Positions 29,363 through 38,929 of a stretch of DNA of 64,000 nt are shown here, piece by piece. The DNA is from Planctomycetota bacterium. Its GTDB lineage: Bacteria > Planctomycetota > MHYJ01 > JACQXL01 > JACRIJ01. The stretch spans positions 1 through 64,000 of the forward strand of contig JACRIJ010000104.1 in the NCBI GenBank assembly GCA_016220095.1. Reading direction: 5' to 3'. The position numbers were made by a program, and so were the translations under genes. Within the stretch, counting starts at the first letter, position 1; the number at the start of each line of letters is the position of its first letter. Under the pieces are notes generated by a model. That model was not told the origin of the DNA. It saw only the letters and a list, made by a program, of their open reading frames with translations, and did no database searches.

Positions 29363-31051
29363 ATGAGAAAAAATACTATGAAAAAAACAATTCCTCTTTT
29401 GATAACTGCCATGCTTGCGGTAACAGTAATGGCGTTGCTTTCGTCTCCATCGCCTGCGCAGATTGGCAAATCCTGTCTTGACTGTCATAAGGATATCAGC
29501 CTTCTTTTAAGCGAAAAAAACGTGCACCCCCCGTTCAATGTGAATTCCTGTGATTCCTGCCATGATACTACCACGCATGGTCAGATGGTGGAAAACGGCC
29601 CCGCATTGTGTCTGACCTGTCACGATGGGATAAAAAAAGAAACCGGTTCGCACTTTCCGCATTCGCCCGCAGAAAGCAACTGCCTGTCCTGCCATAATCC
29701 GCACGCATCGGCGAATTCCAAGCTTCTCATCAAACCTCAGGACCTGCTGTGCACTTCCTGTCATGACGGCATTACGAAAAAATTAGCCGAAAAACACCTG
29801 CATGAGCCGTTTAAATCAAAAGATTGCCTGTCATGCCATAAACCCCACGGCAGTGATACGCCGCATTTGCTTACGGAAAAAACGCCCGGTTTGTGCACGC
29901 AATGCCATGACACATCCGATAAAACCATTGCGTCTGCGCATAAAGATATTTCTATAAAAAATTCAAATTGTCCAGTCTGTCATAATCCGCACTCTTCTTC
30001 GGAGCCGAAGCTGATAGAAAAAAACCAGCACTATCCTTTTGAAACCGGCAATTGCGCTTCCTGCCATAAACAGAATGCGGACAGAATAGAACTTATTATG
30101 CCTGCGGATAAACTTTGCCGTACGTGTCACGGCAAAATCGGCAACGAACCGGAAAAAACATATCATCATTCGCCTGCGGAAAGCGGTGAATGCCTGTCCT
30201 GTCACAATCCGCACGCAACGTCCAGGAAAAAACTTCTTAATGATGAAATTAACCCCGTATGTTTCTCCTGCCATTCTGACAAGCAGGAGCTTCTTGGCAA
30301 AGAAATCGTGCATCAGCCGTTTAAAAACGATTGCACGGCCTGCCACAGTCCGCATTCGTCGGCGCTTGCCGGACTGATAAAAAAGAACGCGGTAGACCTG
30401 TGCGGTACATGCCACGCGAATCTGCCGCTGGAATTCGCAAAAAAAACCGTGCATTTTCCGTTTAAAAACGGTTCCTGCATGTCCTGTCACAATCCCCATG
30501 CGTCATCAACGAACGGACTTCTCAAAAAAAACCAAAAGGAATTGTGCCTTGAATGCCATCTTGATATAAAAGCCAAGCTTGTGGCAAAACGGACGCATTC
30601 CGGCACAGGCGGAGATTGCACCGATTGCCATTTGCCACATAGTACGGAAACAGAATCTTTGCTTAATATTGATAAGGAATTGTCCTGTTTTTCCTGCCAT
30701 CCGAAAGAGGATTTTACTGACAAAAAATACCAGCATTTTCCCGTTATGAAAAACAAATGCCTTACATGTCACGATCCGCATGGAACGGATTTCAAGGCAA
30801 ACCTGAAAAAATCGGTAAATGATACCTGTACCCAATGCCATCCCGCACGGCATAAGGAATTCGTGCACTCCGTGGACGCATTGCCGTCCGAAAAAATTGA
30901 TATGTCAGCCGAGGATAAAACCCGGCTTGACGCGGAGGGAAGGCTTTCATGCGTCTCCTGCCATAGTCCGCACGGTTCCAGGAACCCGTTTTTCCTTATT
31001 GACGAAATGACGCAAGGACAGCTCTGTTACAGGTGCCACAAACAAAACTGA
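29363..31051 (+). CDS. Secreted multiheme cytochrome c (22 CXXCH), doubled-CXXCH repeat type
   Basis: 22 CXXCH counted; repeated C..CHNPHAS...LC..CH...H.PF..G.C unit. Confidence 0.92.
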   Translation: MRKNTMKKTIPLLITAMLAVTVMALLSSPSPAQIGKSCLDCHKDISLLLSEKNVHPPFNVNSCDSCHDTTTHGQMVENGPALCLTCHDGIKKETGSHFPHSPAESNCLSCHNPHASANSKLLIKPQDLLCTSCHDGITKKLAEKHLHEPFKSKDCLSCHKPHGSDTPHLLTEKTPGLCTQCHDTSDKTIASAHKDISIKNSNCPVCHNPHSSSEPKLIEKNQHYPFETGNCASCHKQNADRIELIMPADKLCRTCHGKIGNEPEKTYHHSPAESGECLSCHNPHATSRKKLLNDEINPVCFSCHSDKQELLGKEIVHQPFKNDCTACHSPHSSALAGLIKKNAVDLCGTCHANLPLEFAKKTVHFPFKNGSCMSCHNPHASSTNGLLKKNQKELCLECHLDIKAKLVAKRTHSGTGGDCTDCHLPHSTETESLLNIDKELSCFSCHPKEDFTDKKYQHFPVMKNKCLTCHDPHGTDFKANLKKSVNDTCTQCHPARHKEFVHSVDALPSEKIDMSAEDKTRLDAEGRLSCVSCHSPHGSRNPFFLIDEMTQGQLCYRCHKQN

Positions 31052-31056
31052 ATATT

Positions 31057-31506
31057 ATGAAAAAAAATATTAAAATCATTACATTATTGGCGGCAATTAT
31101 CATTGCGATTGCCGCGGCTTTTTTTGCATTCGTGTTTGATAAGCCGGTTTCCTATAAGAACGGGGTTAAATCCGTTTCCATAACTGTAAAACACGAAATG
31201 TATAAGAATTTTTCGGAATCTCACACACTTAAGCCTGGAGAGCAGGTTTATATTCATGATACGAATTATGTTTTTGTTATTACGGATTTTATGCCTGATT
31301 TCAGGATAAAAAGGCAGACTGGTGAAGCGTATTCCAGAACCGATGCGCCCGATAATCCCGCCGTAAAAATCGCGCTCTATGTTGAAAATGAAAAATTGGA
31401 TGAAGCCTGGTATATCCTGAAAAAAAAGGATTATTATAAGGTATTTAAACCCGGCATTTATTTCGTTATAGATAATATCGTTTACGGAGACACCAAGTAT
31501 GAATAG
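31057..31506 (+). CDS. Membrane-anchored small protein with ResB-like periplasmic domain (suspected)
   Basis: One N-terminal TM; FVITDFMPDFRIKRQTGEAYSRTDAPDNPAVKIALY resembles ResB periplasmic segment. Confidence 0.45.
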   Translation: MKKNIKIITLLAAIIIAIAAAFFAFVFDKPVSYKNGVKSVSITVKHEMYKNFSESHTLKPGEQVYIHDTNYVFVITDFMPDFRIKRQTGEAYSRTDAPDNPAVKIALYVENEKLDEAWYILKKKDYYKVFKPGIYFVIDNIVYGDTKYE

Positions 31507-33454
31507 AAAAAGACTCTTTATTTTTACAGTTCTTACGGCCTTTCTCTGCGCGGCATTTCTGCAATCGTGCCAGAACGGCACCAGGCCTGCGCCGAAAAAG
31601 AAAACATGCATGGAATGCCACGCGCATGAGAATATGCAGGATTTGATGAATAAAAAAGTTGTCCATGCGCCGTTCAAATCCCAGGATTGCGAATCTTGCC
31701 ATGAAAGGCATTTATTCGGCGACAAATTGAAATTGAAACATTGGGACAGTAAGCTGTGTGCAAATAGCGAATGCCACGCCGATTATGCCTCTGATGCCAA
31801 GAAAGCGGTTTCCGAGGCGGTACATCCGCCTTACGCTAACTCGCCCTGCTGGCAGTGCCACTCTCCGCATGCCTCGGATTATCCGAAACTGTTGAAGGCG
31901 AAATCGCCCGACATGTGTTACGAGTGTCATGATAGAAGTGCGTATTCCGCGCAAAACGCGCATACGCCGGTTAAAGAAGGCAAATGCCTGTCATGTCATG
32001 CCGCCCATGAGTCTAATAACAAAGGGCTTCTTCAAAAACCTGTAAACCAGATATGCGCCGATTGCCATGATACGGGCACGGACAAAATGAAAACTGCGCA
32101 TAATAACTTTAATATTTCCAAAAGCGCTTGCTCTTCCTGCCATACGCCGCATTCGTCCGCACAAAAAGCCCTGTTAAAAAATACCGTTCACGCGTTTATT
32201 TTGGATAAAAACTGCGTTTCATGCCATGCGGATCCTTTGGCGCCGGAAAAACTGGTTAAACCCGTTAAAGAACTCTGTCTGTCCTGCCATGATAAACAAA
32301 CAAATGAACTTTCGGATAAACATATACATAAGCCGTTCATTGACGATGATTGCCTGAAATGCCACGCCGCACATGCTTCGCAGACGGAAAAACTCCTTAT
32401 TCTGCCCGTAAGCTCACTTTGTATTTCATGCCATAAACAGGAAACTACGCCCGATATGGCACAGCATAAGCCGTATATGTCCGGAGATTGTTTGTCATGC
32501 CACAAGGCTCATTCAAGCGGCCAGTCGAAACTTGTGAAAGATAATCTTGAGCAAAACTGCGTCTCATGTCACGCATCCGTGACGGAAGAGCGGAAAAAAT
32601 CCCATGTGCATAGTCCGTTTGGCGGGGATTCATGCCTTCAATGCCATAGTCCGCACCAGTCAAAATATAAATTCATATTAAAACAGGAACCTGGCAAATT
32701 ATGTGCCGAATGCCACGAGGAAACCGTTGCGGGTGGCAGGAAAGAGACTTATCAGCATACGCCTTTTTATAATCAGAATTGTTTTACCTGTCATTCCGGC
32801 CATGCCGCGGATTATAAGGCTTTGCTTGTTAAAAAGGAAAAAGAATTATGCATGGATTGCCATAAGAACAGTGCGTCTGAACTTATGGCGTCTTATCAGC
32901 ATACGCCGGTTAAAAATGGCGAATGCTCGTCCTGTCACAATCCGCATAGTTCCAATATAAAAAACTATCTGAAAAAATATAAAGAGGCATTATGTTTCGA
33001 TTGCCATCCGAAAATTACCGAAGAGCTTAAACAGTCCTCCAGGCACCAGCCCGCATTGCAGGGAGACTGCATAAAATGCCATTCTCCGCATGGTTCCGAA
33101 ATCGAAAATCAGCTCCGGCGCGCGGATATGGGGTTGTGCACCCAGTGCCATCCCAACGTCGCAAAAGAGCTCCAAAAGAAATTTCCTCACCAGCCCGTGA
33201 AGGACGAAGAATGCCTTGAATGCCATTCTCCGCATGCATCAGCGCATGAAGCCCTTATGTCAGAGCCGGCCCCGGAACTTTGCCTGAAATGCCATAAACC
33301 GGACGCGGTTTTTACCGCCGCGCACAGGAATTTTGACGTGAAAAAGACAGACTGCCTGCAGTGCCATACGCCACACGCCGCGGACCAGAAAGGCCTGCCG
33401 CTGTCCCATCTGCATAAGCCGTATAAGGACGGGGATTGCTCGGAGTGCCACTGA
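31499..33454 (+). CDS. Multiheme cytochrome c lipoprotein (25 CXXCH + 1 CX4CH)
   Basis: Lipobox-like LQSC; motifs counted; CANSECH at 31757-31777; ends CSECH-stop. Confidence 0.92.
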   Translation: MNRKRLFIFTVLTAFLCAAFLQSCQNGTRPAPKKKTCMECHAHENMQDLMNKKVVHAPFKSQDCESCHERHLFGDKLKLKHWDSKLCANSECHADYASDAKKAVSEAVHPPYANSPCWQCHSPHASDYPKLLKAKSPDMCYECHDRSAYSAQNAHTPVKEGKCLSCHAAHESNNKGLLQKPVNQICADCHDTGTDKMKTAHNNFNISKSACSSCHTPHSSAQKALLKNTVHAFILDKNCVSCHADPLAPEKLVKPVKELCLSCHDKQTNELSDKHIHKPFIDDDCLKCHAAHASQTEKLLILPVSSLCISCHKQETTPDMAQHKPYMSGDCLSCHKAHSSGQSKLVKDNLEQNCVSCHASVTEERKKSHVHSPFGGDSCLQCHSPHQSKYKFILKQEPGKLCAECHEETVAGGRKETYQHTPFYNQNCFTCHSGHAADYKALLVKKEKELCMDCHKNSASELMASYQHTPVKNGECSSCHNPHSSNIKNYLKKYKEALCFDCHPKITEELKQSSRHQPALQGDCIKCHSPHGSEIENQLRRADMGLCTQCHPNVAKELQKKFPHQPVKDEECLECHSPHASAHEALMSEPAPELCLKCHKPDAVFTAAHRNFDVKKTDCLQCHTPHAADQKGLPLSHLHKPYKDGDCSECH

Positions 33455-33499
33455 ACGAATTTGAGATTTCAAATTTGAGATTCGTTATAAGGAGTTTAT

Positions 33500-34774
33500 A
33501 TGAAAAAAATCGCAATTGTTTCAGTATTGCTCGGTTCAACAGCAATGCTGATAGGCATTTCGCTCGCGCAGGAGGCGAAGCCTAAAGACAATATCGCTGA
33601 AATCTGCTACGGGTGCCATAAGGAACTCAGGGAATCCTTCGCCGGTAAAACTATGCACAAGCCGGTGGAAAAAGGGAATTGCACTGCCTGCCATAATCCG
33701 CACGCGTCCAAAGCCGAACATCTTATGAAGAAAACCGAATCCAAAACATGCCTTGCGCAGGAATGTCACGCAGGACAAAAGGAACTTTTTGGCCGCGCCT
33801 TTCAGCATACGCCGGTTAAAAACGGTCAATGTTCTCCATGTCACGAACCGCACGCGTCTAAAGAAAAACACATGCTGAAAAAGGCGTCCATGGAAATATG
33901 TGCCGATTGCCACAATATTAAAAAAATGGCTGGAGACAAGACGGTCCTGCACGGACCTTTCAGGGATGGTCAGTGCCTCGCCTGCCATGACGCGCATTCG
34001 GGGAATTATTCCGGAAACATAATAAAAAAGAACGTGGATATCTGCACCGCATGCCACGCGGCAAACGACAAATTAAAAGAAAAACACGACCAGTTTGATA
34101 TGTCTGCCGTGGACTGTACGATATGCCATTCACCGCATTATAGCGGTTATCAAAACATGCTCAAAGCGGTCGTGCACAAGCCGGTTGGCGAGAAGGCATG
34201 CGATAAATGCCATGAGAACCTGACAGGCAATAAACCTGACCCGAAAAAACTTGTTAAACCAGTGCCCGATTTGTGCTTTGAATGCCATGATAAAAAGAGC
34301 CATTCCGCTTCCAATGTGCATAAGCCTGACCAGGACGGCAATTGTCTTACATGCCACGAAGTGCACGCGTCTGATTTCAAACACTTGCTTAACCAGCGTA
34401 CGCCGGATTTGTGTTTCAAATGCCACAAGGGAATGGAAAGGTTCGTAAAGATGCAGTATCCGCATAATCCGGTGATGAATGGCGAATGCAATGCCTGTCA
34501 TTCGGCGCATTCGTCGGAAAACAAGAAACTTCTTGTTGATATGGACTATACAAAAATGTGTATGGCTTGCCACAAAAAGCGTGACACGCACCCCGTGGAC
34601 AAGATCGCGTCAAACACCATAGAAACATTTGAAAATTCACTGGTTAAACTTGATGCCAATCGTAAAGTGGTCTGCATCTCCTGCCATAATCCGCACGGGA
34701 GTGACGAGGAAAACATTCTGCACTACAACAAGGAAAGGGATTTGTGCATACAATGCCATAAGAAGGAACGTTAA
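33500..34774 (+). CDS. Secreted multiheme cytochrome c (15 CXXCH + 1 CX4CH)
   Basis: Signal peptide; motifs counted; CLAQECH at 33749-33769. Confidence 0.92.
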   Translation: MKKIAIVSVLLGSTAMLIGISLAQEAKPKDNIAEICYGCHKELRESFAGKTMHKPVEKGNCTACHNPHASKAEHLMKKTESKTCLAQECHAGQKELFGRAFQHTPVKNGQCSPCHEPHASKEKHMLKKASMEICADCHNIKKMAGDKTVLHGPFRDGQCLACHDAHSGNYSGNIIKKNVDICTACHAANDKLKEKHDQFDMSAVDCTICHSPHYSGYQNMLKAVVHKPVGEKACDKCHENLTGNKPDPKKLVKPVPDLCFECHDKKSHSASNVHKPDQDGNCLTCHEVHASDFKHLLNQRTPDLCFKCHKGMERFVKMQYPHNPVMNGECNACHSAHSSENKKLLVDMDYTKMCMACHKKRDTHPVDKIASNTIETFENSLVKLDANRKVVCISCHNPHGSDEENILHYNKERDLCIQCHKKER

Positions 34775-34821
34775 AAACCCGCTTGCTTTTTCCTGTTTTT
34801 TCTTATACACTCTGTATAATT

Positions 34822-35169
34822 ATGGCAATACCGTTACTGCTGGTCATAAATAATTTCCTCCACGATTTTTCTGCCGCCATGCTGTTATGTTCGGCAATAT
34901 GCATCTGGCTGGTAAGGCGGAACTTCCACGGCGATGCAGGCGGCGTATCATCAGTTATTGCGCGAAATATTACAAGCAAACTGTCCCTGATATTCTATTT
35001 GTCGCTTGGGTTTGTCGTTATCGGAGGTGCGATTCGCGCCTGGGCGTATCGTACTTATGAATGGATTACGCCCCTGGGACAGTCGCAGGTTACGGTACTT
35101 ATAGTTAAACACGCTCTTTTTGCCGCGTGTTTGCTTGTCGCGGTTTATATAGTGTTGAAAAAAAAATAA
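34822..35169 (+). CDS. Small integral membrane protein (about 3-4 TM)
   Basis: Hydrophobic profile; internal ATG 34822 preferred but start uncertain. Confidence 0.5.
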   Translation: MAIPLLLVINNFLHDFSAAMLLCSAICIWLVRRNFHGDAGGVSSVIARNITSKLSLIFYLSLGFVVIGGAIRAWAYRTYEWITPLGQSQVTVLIVKHALFAACLLVAVYIVLKKK

Positions 35170-35342
35170 GGAAAAGTTTGAGTTGCAATTTACCCCGCTT
35201 TACTGAACCATTATGTATTAGCGTGAAAGAGGAGATGAGTGATTCTTGGTGAAATAATCGGCTTCTTGATATTTACAACAGTTTTCTTAGCTGTAACTTC
35301 GTGTCTTCGGGCCTTCGTGGCAATAAATAGTTGTTGTTTTGC

Positions 35343-36041
35343 ATGAGCATATCATTTTTACGACTTATAAGAATAGCGAATTTTCCCAGTGCGGTTTCAA
35401 ACGTCTGGGCCGGGTACGTGTTGGCATCAGCCGGCAAGGTTGACTCCGTGGTGTTTGGCATCGGGGCCTTATCTTCCGGGCTGGCGTATTCCGGTGGCAT
35501 GGCGCTGAACGATTACCTGGACCGCGAAAACGACGCTACGGAACATCCTGAGCGTGTTGTGCCTTCGGGGAAGATTCCCGCCCTGGCCGCGCTTGAGACG
35601 GCTATTGCCTTATTGGCATTGGCCGTTTTAACAGCGGGCATCTGGTTTAACAGGCAGTCGTTTTACGTGATGGTATTGATTACTGCGGGGGTCATGGCAT
35701 ACGATGCGGTGCTGAAGAGGTATTGGCCGACTGCGGGCATAGGCATGGGATTATGCAGGGGGCTGAATTGTCTTTTCGGGATGTCGCTTATCGGGCAGAT
35801 AAACCTGTCGCTTTTGATTTATCCAGCGGCGATGTTCGCGTACATTGGAGCGTTGACGCTCCTGGCGCGGCAGGAATCAAGGAGCGCGGTAATTGAAAAG
35901 GCCGTAAAATTCGGCCTGTTTGGCATAGTGGTTTTAGACGCGGCGTTTTTGTTTGCGTACGGATATAATTGGCAGGCCGCGGCAGGCCTGGGATTGCTCG
36001 TGCTGATGGCATTGTTAAGCAGGATGTTCAAAATGACGTAA
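35343..36041 (+). CDS. UbiA-family prenyltransferase
   Basis: NDYLDRENDATEHPERVVPSGKI metal-binding signature; multiple TM. Confidence 0.85.
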   Translation: MSISFLRLIRIANFPSAVSNVWAGYVLASAGKVDSVVFGIGALSSGLAYSGGMALNDYLDRENDATEHPERVVPSGKIPALAALETAIALLALAVLTAGIWFNRQSFYVMVLITAGVMAYDAVLKRYWPTAGIGMGLCRGLNCLFGMSLIGQINLSLLIYPAAMFAYIGALTLLARQESRSAVIEKAVKFGLFGIVVLDAAFLFAYGYNWQAAAGLGLLVLMALLSRMFKMT

Positions 36042-36167
36042 AAAATCCTTGATTTTTGTCCGTATGCGGATATAATAAGCCATAAGCCCCTAAAGAATAA
36101 ATTTAAGATTTCTTCGGCGTATTTCATGAAAATCTTAATTCTTAAATCTAACATCTTAAATTTCCAT

Positions 36168-36332
36168 ATGCTTAAGTATAAATGCACAGTTTGCGATTAC
36201 GTTTACGATCCGGAAATCGGCGATCCGGATTCAGGCATAAAACCCGGCACTCTTTTTGAAGACCTGCCGGCCGATTGGGCGTGCCCTCTCTGCGGCGTCG
36301 GTAAGGATGAGTTTGAAAAGGAAAATCAATAA
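36168..36332 (+). CDS. Rubredoxin
   Basis: [47 protein letters not shown]. Confidence 0.97.
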   Translation: MLKYKCTVCDYVYDPEIGDPDSGIKPGTLFEDLPADWACPLCGVGKDEFEKENQ

Positions 36333-36370
36333 AGCCAAGTCGTAATCTTGAACGATAAGGCTGCGATAAT

Positions 36371-36451
36371 TAACCACTGAATGCACTGAAACCACGGAAT
36401 GCGACCGTTTGGACGCAAGTTTTTCAGTGAATTCAGTGTTTTCAGTGGTTG
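36371..36451. repeat. Inverted repeat of AACCACTGAA/CACTGAA words
   Basis: AACCACTGAATGCACTGAAA ... CAGTGAATTCAGTGTTTTCAGTGGTT. Confidence 0.7.
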
Positions 36452-36499
36452 AATCGTTCGTAATAACGTTTATACTTTACAGTTAGGATTTAATAAAAG

Positions 36500-37687
36500 A
36501 TGGCAGTTATGCAAATAAAACCGAACATATACTCCGTTGGGGCAATTGACTGGAACCGCCGGCTCTTTGACGAGCTTATCCCGATCCCTGAAGGCACCAG
36601 TTATAATTCATATGTTATTAAAGGCGCTGAAAAAACCGCTCTTATTGACGCCGTTGACCCGTCAAAAGAATCCGAGCTTATCGCGAATCTCCAAAAACTC
36701 GGCATAAAAAAAATTGATTACCTTGTTTCCAACCACGCCGAACAGGACCACTCCGGCGCTATCCCCTCCATATTAAAACTCTATCCCGATGCGAAAGTCG
36801 TGACCAATCAGAAATGCAAGTCCATGCTCATGGACCTGCTTCTTATTCCGGATGAAAAATTCATTGTCATAGCCGACGGCCAGGCGCTTTCCCTGGGCGG
36901 CAAGACACTGCAATTCATGCTCGCCCCGTGGGTGCATTGGCCGGAAACGATGTTTACTTGCCTGCCTGAAGACAAAATACTTTTCACCTGCGATTTCTTC
37001 GGTTCGCATAAGGCTACAAGCGAACTTTTCACCTCCATTGACTACAACATATACGATTCGGCAAAGAGATATTATGCCGAGATAATGATGCCTTTCAGGA
37101 CGCAGATACAAAAACACATTGAAAAGGTAAGGGAATTGAATCCTGAAATCATCGCGCCCAGCCACGGTCCGTTGTATAAGAAGCCTGAATTTATTATAAA
37201 CGCGTACGCGGATTGGGTTTCCGATAATGTCAAAAATACGGTTCTCGTGCCGTACGTGTCCATGCACGGCAGTACGGCGAAAATGGTTGAATATCTCGTC
37301 GGCGCCCTTATGGAAAGAGGGATTGCGGTAAAACCGTTTGACCTGCCGAAGACCGATATAGGCGAACTTGCGATATCCCTCGTGGACGCCGCAACGGTCG
37401 TATTCGCCGCCCCGACAGTGCTTTTCGGCGCGCATCCGGGCGTGGTTTACGCGGCCTATCTGGCCAATGCCATTCATCCGAAGGTAAAGTTCGCGTCCAT
37501 TATAGGTTCGTACGGCTGGGCCGGAAAGACCGTTGAACAAATTAAAGGGCTCCTGCCCAATATAAAGGCGGAATTCCTTGAACCGGTCGTAATCAAGGGT
37601 TTTCCGAAGGAAGAAAATTTCAAGGCCCTTGACCGGCTGGCGGACGATATATTGCGGAAACACGGGGAAATTGGAATCGTAAAATAA
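36500..37687 (+). CDS. Flavodiiron protein (A-type flavoprotein / rubredoxin:oxygen oxidoreductase)
   Basis: NHAEQDHSGAIP diiron motif, metallo-beta-lactamase domain plus C-terminal flavodoxin domain (YVSMHGSTAKMVEYL). Confidence 0.93.
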   Translation: MAVMQIKPNIYSVGAIDWNRRLFDELIPIPEGTSYNSYVIKGAEKTALIDAVDPSKESELIANLQKLGIKKIDYLVSNHAEQDHSGAIPSILKLYPDAKVVTNQKCKSMLMDLLLIPDEKFIVIADGQALSLGGKTLQFMLAPWVHWPETMFTCLPEDKILFTCDFFGSHKATSELFTSIDYNIYDSAKRYYAEIMMPFRTQIQKHIEKVRELNPEIIAPSHGPLYKKPEFIINAYADWVSDNVKNTVLVPYVSMHGSTAKMVEYLVGALMERGIAVKPFDLPKTDIGELAISLVDAATVVFAAPTVLFGAHPGVVYAAYLANAIHPKVKFASIIGSYGWAGKTVEQIKGLLPNIKAEFLEPVVIKGFPKEENFKALDRLADDILRKHGEIGIVK

Positions 37688-37740
37688 AAATGAAGGACGT
37701 TAAGTATTAAATAACAAATTTTTAGAAAGGAGATTTGTTT

Positions 37741-38217
37741 ATGGGAAAACAAGGTACAAAAGTTGCAGATCTGAACGTAAAGGAACTGCTGAATGACCTG
37801 AATAAGGTCTATGCCGATGAATGGCTCGCCCACTATTCGTATTGGTTTATGGCGCATTCGGTAACGGGTCCGGGCTATGAGGACATGGGCGAATTCTTTG
37901 AAAAACTTGCCAAGGACGAGGCCGAACACGCCGGTGAAATCGCGGACAGGATGATTGAATTGGGCGGCATGCCGGTTGTCAACATGATGGAACTTGAAAA
38001 GAACGCCAATGCGCCCTATCCGAAACCCCCGAAGGGAACCTCGGATTATAAAAAGATGATTCAGGTCGTCCTTGACGCTGAAGCCGGCGCGATTGACGCA
38101 TACAATAAGCTCGCCGCGAAAACCATGGGTAAAGATCATGTGACATACCAGTTAGTATGCCATATTCTTGCCGAAGAAGTCGTGCATGAAGAGATGTTTG
38201 AAGATTTGTTAGATTAA
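37741..38217 (+). CDS. Ferritin-like/bacterioferritin-type diiron protein
   Basis: EWLAHYSYWFMAHS...EFFEKLAKDEAEHAGEIADRMIELGG...ILAEEVVHEEMFEDLL. Confidence 0.85.
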   Translation: MGKQGTKVADLNVKELLNDLNKVYADEWLAHYSYWFMAHSVTGPGYEDMGEFFEKLAKDEAEHAGEIADRMIELGGMPVVNMMELEKNANAPYPKPPKGTSDYKKMIQVVLDAEAGAIDAYNKLAAKTMGKDHVTYQLVCHILAEEVVHEEMFEDLLD

Positions 38218-38240
38218 TCGCTGATTGCGTAAAAATCGCA

Positions 38241-38270
38241 GAGACGCCCCGACGGGGCGTCTCTGCATTT
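38241..38270. repeat. Perfect 13-bp palindrome (GCAGAGACGCCCC-GAC-GGGGCGTCTCTGC); may also terminate
   Basis: Read directly; same GAGAC...GTCTC design as 50335-50370. Confidence 0.75.
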
Positions 38271-38277
38271 TGTTTAA

Positions 38278-38751
38278 ATGAACAAAAATTCAGCCAAAAA
38301 AATCGGTGTTTTCCTTTGCAAGCGGCAAGCGGCCCTTTCCGTCGCCGAGTCCTGCACCGGCGGCCTTATAGGGCATGAGATAACGAACGTGCCGGGCAGT
38401 TCGGATTATTTTACCGGCGGCGTTATCGCGTATTCAAACGCGGCCAAGGCAAAATTGCTCGGGGTAAAAAAAAATACGCTGGCAAAATACGGCGCCGTGA
38501 GCGCGCAGGCCGCGAAGGAAATGGCTGAAGGGTGTCGCAGGGTATTCAAAAGTAATTATGCCGTAGCCGTTACCGGCATAGCAGGTCCCTCCGGAGGCAC
38601 AAAAGAAAAACCCACAGGGTTGGTATACATCGCGGTTGCAGATAAAAAAAGTACCGTCTGCAGGAAATTTATTTTTGCCGGTCCGCGCCTGCGCGTAAAA
38701 CAACAGGCCTGCGAAAAGACCCTGCAATTCCTGCTGGAATACATACGTTAG
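38278..38751 (+). CDS. pncC: CinA C-terminal domain protein / nicotinamide-nucleotide amidase
   Basis: AESCTGGLIGHEITNVPGSSDYFTGGVIAYSN...AVTGIAGPSGGTKEKPTGLVYIAVA. Confidence 0.92.
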   Translation: MNKNSAKKIGVFLCKRQAALSVAESCTGGLIGHEITNVPGSSDYFTGGVIAYSNAAKAKLLGVKKNTLAKYGAVSAQAAKEMAEGCRRVFKSNYAVAVTGIAGPSGGTKEKPTGLVYIAVADKKSTVCRKFIFAGPRLRVKQQACEKTLQFLLEYIR

Positions 38752-38929
38752 AGTTTTAGCGTTCGTCAGGATGTGAGGCATTTTTCCTGTGAATATTCGT
38801 GACTTCGCGTCTTCGTGGCTCGTTTTTGGTTGCGGCTATGTTGCTTTATACGCTTATACTCCGTAACCCCTTAACAGGGTGAATACATAGATTCACCCCT
38901 ACTCCGTAACTCTGTAACCCCTTAACCTT

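Noticed and set aside
29507-34591. Minus-strand ORFs opposite the cytochromes (e.g. 29963-30499, 34130-34591)
   Set aside because: Their apparent repeats mirror the CXXCH periodicity of the real genes.
29400-34770. Dense repeats considered as a DNA-level satellite
   Set aside because: Explained by codon-level repetition of heme motifs in intact ORFs.
36773-37663. 296 aa ORF antisense to flavodiiron gene
   Set aside because: Shadow frame of a well-supported conserved gene; no recognisable domain.
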